Below, one piece after another: positions 7,000 to 13,063 of a stretch of DNA of 13,063 nucleotides (the stretch's first letter is position 1; each line of letters starts with the position of its first letter). This DNA is from Thermoplasmata archaeon (GTDB lineage: Archaea; Thermoplasmatota; Thermoplasmata; GCA-020350865). The DNA is taken from positions 3,694,226 to 3,707,288 of the forward strand of contig CP070672.1 in assembly GCA_020351895.1 (NCBI GenBank), given 5' to 3'. Position numbers and translations under genes: made by a program. The notes under the pieces are model-generated. The model made no database searches, was not told the DNA's origin, and saw only the letters and a list, made by a program, of their open reading frames with translations.

Positions 7000-9900
7000 T
7001 CATGCTTCTTCTTGCAGGGTCAGTATCTCATTAATTAGCCTATTTTTGCCTTTTGTCACCTTTATTTTCCTCTCTTTTGCCACCTTCAATATATCGAGTT
7101 TTTTCATGATCTGGAGGTCTTCTTCTGAGATGTAACCTTCGCTCTCCTCACTCATTCCCTCCTGGGAACCTAAAATTGAGGCTATTATTTGGGATTTTGG
7201 AAGGAGTACTTTAATACCGCTTTCCTTTGCGATATGCATTACCTCCTTTTTGTTCATGCTTTTTAGGGCTTCCTCGGAATAACCCTCCACCTCCATGATC
7301 TCCTCTTCTTCAATTAATTCTTCCTCTTCGGGTTTTTCCTCTTTTTCGGGTATCTCCTTTTCTTCGGGTGTCTCCTCTACCTCAGGTTTCTCCTCTTCTT
7401 TTGATATTCCCTCTTCCTCGGATTTCTCCTCTACCGCAGGAATTTCCTTTCTTCTCCATGCCCGCGTAAGAATCAAGAATAATGCTATCACAGCGATGAT
7501 AGCAATTGCAGTAACAATCAATACCAACCACAGAAATTCAACTTCCCCCTCTTTATTCAATTTAATACGGGCAAGATTAATAGGCTCAGTGTTGTTGATG
7601 ACTATGGTATCTGAGGTATAATCATCATATCCGCCCTTGGTTATTGTTATATAATATGACCCAAAATCCACATCCCTGAGCTCAAACTCCCCCTCTGAGT
7701 TCGTTGTTGTATTGCCCTTTTGCGCTCCTGTCAGGTTATAAAGAACTACATTCGCATTCCCAATTGGATCATTATTATTGTCTGTAACACGCCCTGAGAT
7801 TGTTGCTGCGGCGGCAGTGACATTGGGTCCGCTTTGATCTTGAGTTGCCACGCCATCTGCTTCGTAATCAAGTGAGTCCCTTGCAAAGAAGTAATAACCA
7901 TAATCGTTCCCGGGGTCATCAAAAGTTGTCGAGAACGAATATGATTTTCCAGCTGTATAATCGAGATCACCTGGGTTTACAGCGGTTAGGTTCTCATTCA
8001 TTATCTCGATTCCACCCTTGAGAATAACCACCCTTATCGTTTTTGGCGGGTGATCGTCTAAATCGGTATATTTCACGTAAAAAGAGAAATCTGTCAGGAT
8101 CGTACCATCCTGGGGGTGTACTCCGTCGCTTTCAAAGTTTATCTCGCCTGTCCAGGTCAGTGAAGGAGCAGTGAAGACATCCGGGGCGTCTACGGATTCC
8201 GTTGCGGCCCCCACCGCCCAAAATACATCGTCCGTGGCATTGAAAAAATATGTATAATCCATGGCAACGGCTGGAAGTGTGGTGGTGAATGTGTATATTG
8301 CCCCCTGAATGAAATTATCAGGGTAACCGATCCATGAATCGAATACCATGATGTATGGACTTCCTGCAATATCGGTCCCTCCTCGTTGAATGTGCAATTT
8401 TGGATAATCCCCGGCCACAGGTTGATTATCCACATCAGCGTACCTAACCCTGAATGTGAAACTTGTTTCCAGATCACCGCTGATGGGATCTACACCGCTG
8501 TTTCTGTACCCAGGCTCGTTGGTCCATGTGAGTGTCGGCGGGGTATTGCCCACATCGGGACCATCTTTTTCTACCGTAATGGTTGTGTCGGTGTTTGAAT
8601 CTTCTGCGAAGAAGTAGTAGGAGTAATCTGTGCCTTGTGGATCTAGGGTTGTTGAGTAGGTATAGATGGCACCTGCTGTGTAATTTCCAGATTCAACTTC
8701 AAAAGATTCAAGGGTCATATTGAAAGGAGTCCCATCAATTTCAACTCCACCCTTTTTTATGTAAACCTTTGGGTAGCCTTGGGCAGGAGGATTGTTGTTG
8801 ATGTCCGAATATTTTATTGAATAGGTGAAGATGGTTGTGATGGTACCGACCTCGGGATCCAGACCATCATTTTCATAGCTCGGCCTGCCTGTCCAACTCA
8901 GAACCGGTGGAGTGTTGGTCAAAATAGGACCATCTTTTTCTGAGGTACTGTTTGCGGCACCATTAATATCCACACCAAAGAAATAATATGTATAGTTCCC
9001 TATGCTTGAAAGTGAAGTTGAGAATTTGTAGATGGCCCCTGCAGAGTGATTGCCTGGCTCCGCAACCCAGGAATCGAAATTCATAATATACGGGCTGTTT
9101 TGGATTGGTACACCGTTTTTATTGATCCATAACTTCGGATATCCCGGTGCAGGTGCATGGTTATCGCTATCAACATAGTTAATGCGGTATTCAAATGTGG
9201 AGATTGTGGCTTCACCGCTTTCGGGCTCAAGTCCATCAATAGTATAATTTAACTCTCCAGTCCAGTTCAAATTGGGTGGATTATTAAAGTTGGAACTGGT
9301 TGTGAGGTTCCAAAATCCCAAGGGCATGTTTCCATAATCTGAAAACTCCCATGAGTCCGTGGCATTCACACGCCAGTAATAGGGAGTTGAAGGTGAGGTC
9401 GAAAACATTTGAGAGACTGTACCCGTTGTATTACCCGAGGCTATAATGTTTCCTGGTGCGAATGTAGGGTCGATTAAAGACACCTGCCAAAAGTACGTGA
9501 TGTTGTCCCCTTCAGGATCCAGATTTGGGGTCCATGTTATGGTTTGAGCCGAGGTATAGGGTATATTTGAATCATGATCGGGGACTATGGGAGCTTCTGG
9601 AGGCAATATGGTATTCAAATTAAATAGCGTTTGGTTCCAAACACTCCAACTTGTTCCGTTATGGACTCTAACTCCAAACCAGTATTCAGAACCGTCAAGC
9701 AGGGGCTGTCCGGAATATGTAACTTTTGTTGTGGTTCCAGATTGAGCACCTGGTACCCACAGATCCGATAAACCTGGGTCCGTTCCAACCCTCACCTCGT
9801 ATTGGATTTGGGGACTGCCTGCTGCTGAATAATAGGTCCATTCCAATTCTGGTGTATGGTCCGTTATATGCATTATCCCCTCTGATTGGCCGGTGTAATC

Positions 9901-12234
9901 CTGCACCTTGAGGGTTCGAGCTTCGAGTAAATATGTGGAAGCGAGAATCAGGTTTCCGTAAAATGATACACCTGGAAACTCATGAAAGAACCGGGGCCAA
10001 AAACTTTTTCTCCCCTCGTCATTCACGCCTCCCAAGGAACCGAAAGGTGATTCCAGGCTCAATGCAGCAAAACCCAAAGTATCTCCAGGAGAGGCCTTAA
10101 GCAAGCCCAATGGAATTTTATACTCGTAGATTCTGTGGTTCTTGGCACCGTAATCGCTGGTGCCGAATCCCCATTCGGCCTCAAGACCTGTATGGTTTGT
10201 AAGTGAGGAATCAAAAGGGGAATCTTCCATGTCCCAAAATGGGGAGTTGTAAACATAATGCGCCTGGTGCTCTGAATTGAAGCCACCCACCTGAAATATG
10301 TCCTCCTCCCCGTCAGTCAGAACGTTATCACCACCCGTGTCAAAGGCAAATGCCGAATCGTCGAGCAGGTGTTCCGTCTCATCCCCGATTGCATCGTAAC
10401 ATATGTAGAGGTCGGTGTTATGATTTTTCACCAGAAGAAAGGCTGGCACCTCGTTCCCCCTGATTTTTGAAAGGTCAACTGCCATGGCATCTGCCCACTC
10501 TAGCGGGGTAACAAAACCATCTATGGTGGGTGTTGTAAGAACCCATTGGGAATCTATTGAAGCGGGAAGGAAAGCGGCGATGGTTGAAAGACTGCTTTTT
10601 AGGGGAAAGTTATCGCTCGAAACATTATCATATGAAGATTCAAGAAATACGTACTCTATATACACATCCACTGCATTCCAGAGTGTTGCATCATTGGAAA
10701 TATCGTACACGATGAGCAGATGCTCGGGGGTGTCAGCAGTCACCCTGAAAAAGCCTTTAAATCCTGACAGGGATACGGTCTGCTCTCCTCCGGTTAGTTC
10801 TGAATTGGCAAGCTCAATATCGATTAGGGCGTCATATAATCCGTTGTCATTGGCATCGTCTAATATTCTAACCCGGAATATATCCTCATCGGTTCCAGAA
10901 CTGGAACTTGAAAGCTCGATCCTAATGGCATCCACATCCACCCTGTTTGTACTGGCTGTGAGTTCTAATTGCATCATTACAACAAAAGCCTCCCCTTGAC
11001 TGACAGTTGAAGGTGCTAAATCGACATAGCTTACGGAAAGAACATCATTTGTGGGATTTACCACCGCCGAAATAGACGATTGTATGGTGGAAAAAGGAGC
11101 CACTGTATCCGGGCCTGCCACGTTTATGTACGTCTCATCCGTTATTTTTAAACCCACTGTTTTTCCCACACCTGCAGAAGGGGATATATCATATAGTATC
11201 AGCAGATTCTCAGGGTTCTCCTCGGTGATCAAGAATGACATGTTCAATAAAAAAGTAACGCTTTCCTCGTCGAAAGTCTTAAAATCAAGTTGAATATCGG
11301 CAGAATCCAGCAGCCCGTTATGGTTTGCGTCATGAAACAGTTCTGCTGCTTCCACATCTCCGTATGTTGCTGTTCCCAAGAGGTCGACCTTAATAGAATC
11401 TATGGCTATTACATTTGAATTTGCAGTGAGAGTTAAGAGTGTCATCAATATGTATTTCTCTCCCACATCCACATTCGTAGGGGCCATATCCTGACCTTCA
11501 ACGCTCAATGTATTACCTGTTGGATCCGCCGAGAACTTTATGGACAAGTTGTTGGATAAACTCCTTGGATACCTCAAGCCAATATATCCGTGCTGATCCT
11601 CTATCCCCACCACGGTATGTCCTGGGTTAGTGAGCTCCTTATATTGGAATAAAATCTCCCCGTCACCTCCTGGCTTTTCGAGAAGGATGACCTGAAATGT
11701 TTGGGGGTTGAATGTACCGAATGAAAAGACTCCATCCCATGTTACAACGAAGCGTCGTGAATCGGTATCATTCCAATAATACACAGATCCACTACTGAAT
11801 GCTCCTGGATTGAGATCACTGCCAAAGGGTGAGATAATGTTGTTCGGTGCATCGTTATTGGGAATATCCGAGAGCACGGGACCTCCACCCATGGAGCTGA
11901 ATTTTATGAAACCATTTGAACAGATGTATAAAGAAGTGTATGTCATGCCATAGTAAACGAAATTAAATCCTATGTCGATTATGGACGAGCAGTTGTCATC
12001 GCCCAGAAAAAGCCTAGTACCAGGACTCACGCCATCCACCCATTCATAATTCAAAAGGGAATTCGGGGATGCACTATCTTCCCATGAATAACCGTAGGCA
12101 TCCGGTGTACTTTGCTCTGCCTTAGCAGTTCTTACAAAAAAATCATGGTTTATAGCATTTGATAATAATACGGTCACTAGTAACCACACGAATGTGAGAG
12201 CCCAGATTCTTCTTAAGATGAGATTGTTACCCAT
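7000..12234 (-). CDS. Giant membrane-anchored surface protein with tandem ectodomain repeats and cytoplasmic SAP/Rho-N-like modules
   Basis: This 1744-aa protein starts with a signal peptide (hydrophobic about 10-27, likely cleavage after RTAKA at residue 39). The ectodomain reads: a NIDO-like domain (DIGFNFVYYG, SNGFIKFSS; about 45-235), two tandem 156-aa repeats with Ca-loop-like DANHNGLLD and DANDNGLYD (241-555), a CBM9/DOMON-like domain (555-765; TIDGFVTPLEW, EYKIPLGLL), two FN3-like domains (775-983), four tandem 123-124-aa repeats (984-1475) and a carboxypeptidase-regulatory-like domain (ATISGRVTDNNNDPIGNANV; 1475-1562). One transmembrane helix (1567-1590) is followed by RAWRRK, fitting an inside orientation. 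The cytoplasmic tail has a Glu/Lys/Pro-rich segment (about 1595-1650) and two SAP/Rho-N/HeH-like modules (1651-1692 and 1700-1741). A TTG at 12249 is also in frame, but ATG 12234 is preferred because the GGGGGAT box would otherwise lie inside the gene. A role in cell-surface attachment or recognition with intracellular coupling is inferred. No enzymatic motif is seen. Confidence 0.93.
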   Translation of the reverse strand: MGNNLILRRIWALTFVWLLVTVLLSNAINHDFFVRTAKAEQSTPDAYGYSWEDSASPNSLLNYEWVDGVSPGTRLFLGDDNCSSIIDIGFNFVYYGMTYTSLYICSNGFIKFSSMGGGPVLSDIPNNDAPNNIISPFGSDLNPGAFSSGSVYYWNDTDSRRFVVTWDGVFSFGTFNPQTFQVILLEKPGGDGEILFQYKELTNPGHTVVGIEDQHGYIGLRYPRSLSNNLSIKFSADPTGNTLSVEGQDMAPTNVDVGEKYILMTLLTLTANSNVIAIDSIKVDLLGTATYGDVEAAELFHDANHNGLLDSADIQLDFKTFDEESVTFLLNMSFLITEENPENLLILYDISPSAGVGKTVGLKITDETYINVAGPDTVAPFSTIQSSISAVVNPTNDVLSVSYVDLAPSTVSQGEAFVVMMQLELTASTNRVDVDAIRIELSSSSSGTDEDIFRVRILDDANDNGLYDALIDIELANSELTGGEQTVSLSGFKGFFRVTADTPEHLLIVYDISNDATLWNAVDVYIEYVFLESSYDNVSSDNFPLKSSLSTIAAFLPASIDSQWVLTTPTIDGFVTPLEWADAMAVDLSKIRGNEVPAFLLVKNHNTDLYICYDAIGDETEHLLDDSAFAFDTGGDNVLTDGEEDIFQVGGFNSEHQAHYVYNSPFWDMEDSPFDSSLTNHTGLEAEWGFGTSDYGAKNHRIYEYKIPLGLLKASPGDTLGFAALSLESPFGSLGGVNDEGRKSFWPRFFHEFPGVSFYGNLILASTYLLEARTLKVQDYTGQSEGIMHITDHTPELEWTYYSAAGSPQIQYEVRVGTDPGLSDLWVPGAQSGTTTKVTYSGQPLLDGSEYWFGVRVHNGTSWSVWNQTLFNLNTILPPEAPIVPDHDSNIPYTSAQTITWTPNLDPEGDNITYFWQVSLIDPTFAPGNIIASGNTTGTVSQMFSTSPSTPYYWRVNATDSWEFSDYGNMPLGFWNLTTSSNFNNPPNLNWTGELNYTIDGLEPESGEATISTFEYRINYVDSDNHAPAPGYPKLWINKNGVPIQNSPYIMNFDSWVAEPGNHSAGAIYKFSTSLSSIGNYTYYFFGVDINGAANSTSEKDGPILTNTPPVLSWTGRPSYENDGLDPEVGTITTIFTYSIKYSDINNNPPAQGYPKVYIKKGGVEIDGTPFNMTLESFEVESGNYTAGAIYTYSTTLDPQGTDYSYYFFAEDSNTDTTITVEKDGPDVGNTPPTLTWTNEPGYRNSGVDPISGDLETSFTFRVRYADVDNQPVAGDYPKLHIQRGGTDIAGSPYIMVFDSWIGYPDNFIQGAIYTFTTTLPAVAMDYTYFFNATDDVFWAVGAATESVDAPDVFTAPSLTWTGEINFESDGVHPQDGTILTDFSFYVKYTDLDDHPPKTIRVVILKGGIEIMNENLTAVNPGDLDYTAGKSYSFSTTFDDPGNDYGYYFFARDSLDYEADGVATQDQSGPNVTAAAATISGRVTDNNNDPIGNANVVLYNLTGAQKGNTTTNSEGEFELRDVDFGSYYITITKGGYDDYTSDTIVINNTEPINLARIKLNKEGEVEFLWLVLIVTAIAIIAVIALFLILTRAWRRKEIPAVEEKSEEEGISKEEEKPEVEETPEEKEIPEKEEKPEEEELIEEEEIMEVEGYSEEALKSMNKKEVMHIAKESGIKVLLPKSQIIASILGSQEGMSEESEGYISEEDLQIMKKLDILKVAKERKIKVTKGKNRLINEILTLQEEA
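7012..7284 (-). repeat. Two tandem SAP/Rho-N/HeH-like helical modules at the cytoplasmic end
   Basis: The C-terminal segment holds two similar modules of about 42 residues. Module 1 (1651-1692) reads EEALKSMNKKEVMHIAKESG and ends PKSQIIASIL. Module 2 (1700-1741) reads EEDLQIMKKLDILKVAKERK and ends GKNRLINEIL. The pattern L-x2-M-x4-[ILV]-x2-[IV]-AKE-x2-IKV-x4-K-x2-[IL]-I-x2-IL is that of the helix-extended-loop-helix fold (SAP, Rho N-terminal, HeH/LEM). Members usually bind nucleic acids, though LEM domains bind proteins. Confidence 0.65.
7287..7452 (-). other. Glu/Lys/Pro-rich low-complexity cytoplasmic linker
   Basis: Residues about 1595-1650 of the 1744-aa protein consist almost wholly of Glu, Lys, Pro and Ile in short EEKPEEEE-like units, right after the transmembrane helix and before the helical modules. 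The strong acidity suggests an extended spacer. The opposite strand shows an artificial Ser-rich ORF here, which is a shadow. Confidence 0.75.
7810..9285 (-). repeat. Four tandem 123-124-residue ectodomain repeats
   Basis: Conserved tryptophans of the P-x-L-x-W-T motif fall at residues 991, 1114, 1237 and 1361, giving a period of 123, 123 and 124. The shared pattern is PP-x-L-x-WTG, DG-[LV]-x-P-x2-G, F-x-Y-x3-Y-x-D, GYPK, I-x-GG, YTAGAIY-x-[FY]-[ST]T and YYFFA-x-D. Copy 4 is the most divergent and has lost the GYPK segment. The fold is probably an Ig/FN3-like beta-sandwich. The regular spacing suggests a rod-like stalk near the membrane. Confidence 0.8.
10570..11514 (-). repeat. Two tandem 156-residue repeats with Ca-binding-like loops
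   Basis: Copy A (residues 241-395) and copy B (396-555) align from LSVEGQDMAP / LSVSYVDLAP through LTANSNVIAIDSIKVDL / LTASTNRVDVDAIRIEL, HDANHNGLLD / LDDANDNGLYD, PENLLILYDIS / PEHLLIVYDIS, to STIQSSISA / SSLSTIAAF. The loops D302-N304-N306-D310 and D460-N462-N464-D468 have the D-x-N-x-N-G-x2-D spacing of dockerin/EF-hand-type calcium sites. Calcium-dependent rigidity is inferred. Confidence 0.75.
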
Positions 12235-12238
12235 GATT

Positions 12239-12245
12239 ATCCCCC
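12239..12245 (-). promoter_or_regulatory. Shine-Dalgarno-like box GGGGGAT that decides ATG 12234
   Basis: GGGGGAT on the minus strand ends 4 nt before ATG 12234-12232. An in-frame TTG at 12249-12247 would place this box inside the coding region and has no comparable box upstream. The same box, gap and ATGGG start occur at the 1885-aa gene. Confidence 0.6.
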
Positions 12246-12270
12246 ACAAGGTTCAATTGGATGACTCACC

Positions 12271-12280
12271 GTATATATTC
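12271..12280 (-). promoter_or_regulatory. TATA box of the 1744-aa gene
   Basis: GAATATATAC on the minus strand is preceded by purine-rich ACAG, which could serve as a BRE. It is centred about 42 nt upstream of ATG 12234. Archaeal initiation about 25 nt downstream would start near 12250 and leave a leader of about 16 nt that carries the GGGGGAT box. The geometry is good, but no transcript evidence is available. Confidence 0.5.
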
Positions 12281-12338
12281 TGTCGTGTGCCATTCATATC
12301 TCATCTAATACTTTTACTTCCATATATAGATTGTTATC

Positions 12339-12355
12339 CTGGTATATCTGGTATT
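12339..12355. repeat. Direct repeat CTGGTAT, 10-bp spacing
   Basis: CTGGTAT occurs at 12339-12345 and 12349-12355, one helical turn apart and about 60 bp upstream of the TATA box of the 1744-aa gene. It could be a two-site activator element. The match is short. Confidence 0.3.
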
Positions 12356-12446
12356 CTCTCATAATCGAATCAAGAACCGGAAATATCATCCCAATTTTTA
12401 AGAACACTAATACGAATCTTCATTTATCTCGGTTCAGCTAAAAGAT

Positions 12447-12463
12447 ATCCTGATTTTCAGGAT
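12447..12463. promoter_or_regulatory. Perfect 7-bp inverted repeat ATCCTGA-TTT-TCAGGAT
   Basis: ATCCTGA (12447-12453) and TCAGGAT (12457-12463) with a 3-nt loop form the clearest palindrome in the spacer. It lies about 90 bp beyond the oligo-T terminator of the right-edge gene and about 170 bp upstream of the TATA box of the 1744-aa gene. It could be a regulator site or a hairpin of an unannotated short RNA; on the minus strand it is followed by ATATCTTTT. Confidence 0.35.
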
Positions 12464-12552
12464 TATATTCTATAAATGCCTTGCTTTTCATTGCCCCCCT
12501 TAAAAATCATCATTTACAACTTTAAAAGTAAGGAAATTCAATTTGATGATAT

Positions 12553-12577
12553 AAAAAAAATAAAAAAAAAGAAAAAA
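12553..12577 (-). terminator. Oligo-T terminator of the right-edge gene
   Basis: On the minus strand the sequence reads T6-C-T9-A-T8, starting about 44 nt after the stop codon at 12621-12623. Long T-runs are the main intrinsic termination signal in archaea, and this is by far the longest in the window. It suggests that the upstream gene is well expressed and insulated from the next one. Confidence 0.75.
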
Positions 12578-12620
12578 GGTTTGGTTTAGGTTTTGGTTGT
12601 TGCTTCTGCTAGGTCTATGG

Positions 12621-13063
12621 CTATGGGAGTTCTCCCATTCCAAATATCCTGTATGTCGCTACTGGAAAGCCGTACTTCGTTATGGTCAGCTCTGCGAAGT
12701 AGTATGTATTGGTCACTGTCTGGGTTACTATCACTATTATTATGTGTAGGTCGTTTCCGCACGGGAACTGCACATAAGCCTCGCCTACATGCCACTCCGT
12801 ACGACCTGGTCCGTCGAAAACCAGTGTGCCTCCTCTGTAGTTGCGATCCGCCGTGTCACCGATGGGTAATGCGCCCTGTACTCCGGCCTCGTGACCTATT
12901 GCCACGATTGGATCCTGTGGTACACCCATGTTATCCACATCTGTGTAGACGTAGATTGTGAACAGATATACCATCATGTACAGAACCGCAACATCGGGTA
13001 CCGCTGAGCCCCAGTCGAGCCAGTTGTAGCGAGCAGAATACTCGTCGAACCACTTGATCTGGG
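12621..13063 (-). CDS. Unrecognised beta-rich protein, 3' part (runs off right edge)
   Basis: The minus strand is open from the edge to TAG at 12623-12621, giving the last 146 residues (QIKWFDEYSARYNWLDWG to FGMGELP). I do not recognise the family. The segment is rich in alternating hydrophobic strands (VAVLYMMVYLFTIYVYTDV, DLHIIIVIVTQTVTNTYYF) separated by Gly/Asp loops, which fits a beta-sandwich. There is no clear membrane helix or anchor at the C terminus. Codon choice looks different from the giant genes: TAC outnumbers TAT for Tyr (9 to 3) and three of five Arg codons are CGN. This may reflect high expression. A long T-run terminator follows. An S-layer or other structural surface protein is possible but unproven. 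A second open frame at 12586-12795 overlaps the end and is judged a shadow. Confidence 0.75.
   Translation of the reverse strand, partial: QIKWFDEYSARYNWLDWGSAVPDVAVLYMMVYLFTIYVYTDVDNMGVPQDPIVAIGHEAGVQGALPIGDTADRNYRGGTLVFDGPGRTEWHVGEAYVQFPCGNDLHIIIVIVTQTVTNTYYFAELTITKYGFPVATYRIFGMGELP

Larger units (their letters stand above)
12250..12620. other. Non-coding spacer between two minus-strand genes
   Basis: About 370 bp, AT-rich, with no convincing ORF or tRNA. From right to left (in the direction of minus transcription) it holds a short C-rich stretch, an oligo-T terminator, a 7-bp hairpin at 12447-12463, a 10-bp-spaced direct repeat CTGGTAT (12339-12345 and 12349-12355), and the TATA and Shine-Dalgarno boxes of the downstream gene. 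The strong terminator and separate promoter suggest the two minus genes are transcribed independently. Confidence 0.6.

Noticed and set aside
7295..7621. Plus-strand Ser-rich ORF of 108 codons
   Set aside because: It is the antisense of the Glu-rich linker and transmembrane region of the 1744-aa protein. GAA/GAG runs read backward give Ser/Phe repeats.
10484..10999. Plus-strand ORF of 171 codons
   Set aside because: It lies wholly within the minus-strand giant gene, opposite the CBM9-like domain and the Ca-loop repeats, with no domain pattern of its own.
7000..12234. CRISPR array or DNA-level tandem repeat
   Set aside because: The repeats are at the protein level with a period of about 370 bp and diverged DNA. 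No short direct repeats with unique spacers of uniform length are present anywhere in the window.
12235..12249. TTG start extending the 1744-aa protein by five residues
   Set aside because: The GGGGGAT box would fall inside the extension, and there is no comparable box before the TTG. The ATG start also matches the signature at the other giant gene.
12586..12795. Minus-strand ORF of 69 codons overlapping the right-edge gene
   Set aside because: It is an out-of-frame reading of the same strand. The frame ending at 12621 is open to the window edge and has coherent beta-strand patterning. A late frameshift joining the two cannot be fully excluded but is not needed.

Overview
The window looks archaeal, most likely from Thermoplasmata or a related euryarchaeal lineage, although no taxonomic marker gene is present. 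Three things suggest this. The start sites carry Shine-Dalgarno boxes matching an archaeal 16S rRNA tail (GGTGAT type). The upstream regions hold TATA-like boxes and the gene ends hold oligo-T stretches. Two very large secreted proteins are assembled from domains common on archaeal surfaces (NEW3/COG1470-like, CARDB, lamin-tail, vWA, FN3 and CBM9-like) and are rich in N-glycosylation sequons. The lineage is an inference.

Layout. At the left edge (1-699, minus) is the 5' part of a gene for a probably cytoplasmic protein with a degenerate Mrr/restriction-endonuclease-like N-terminal domain. It uses a TTG start with a good Shine-Dalgarno box. A roughly 515-bp AT-rich divergent intergenic region follows (713-1227). 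It holds short direct repeats and at most a doubtful small ORF. From 1228 to 6885 (plus) runs an 1885-aa secreted, soluble-looking mosaic adhesin with an intact vWA MIDAS motif and a C-terminal FN3-X-FN3-X block. A 114-bp convergent gap with a hairpin separates it from a 1744-aa minus-strand gene (7000-12234). That product has a signal peptide, a long beta-rich ectodomain with two sets of tandem repeats, one transmembrane helix, a Glu/Lys/Pro-rich cytoplasmic linker and two SAP/Rho-N/HeH-like helical modules at its C terminus. Upstream of it is a roughly 370-bp non-coding stretch with a TATA box, a hairpin, a direct repeat and the oligo-T terminator of the next gene. At the right edge (12621-13063, minus) is the 3' part of an unrecognised beta-rich protein with a codon choice that looks different from its neighbours.

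How they may work together. The two giant genes are convergent, so they are not an operon, but their translation signals are nearly identical (GGGGAT, 4 nt, ATGGG). One product is predicted to be secreted without an anchor. The other is predicted to be anchored with a long cytoplasmic tail. A surface ligand/receptor or adhesin/anchor pair is a reasonable hypothesis but is not shown by sequence alone. The most unusual element is the membrane-anchored surface protein whose inner end carries two modules of a fold usually found in nucleic-acid-binding proteins.
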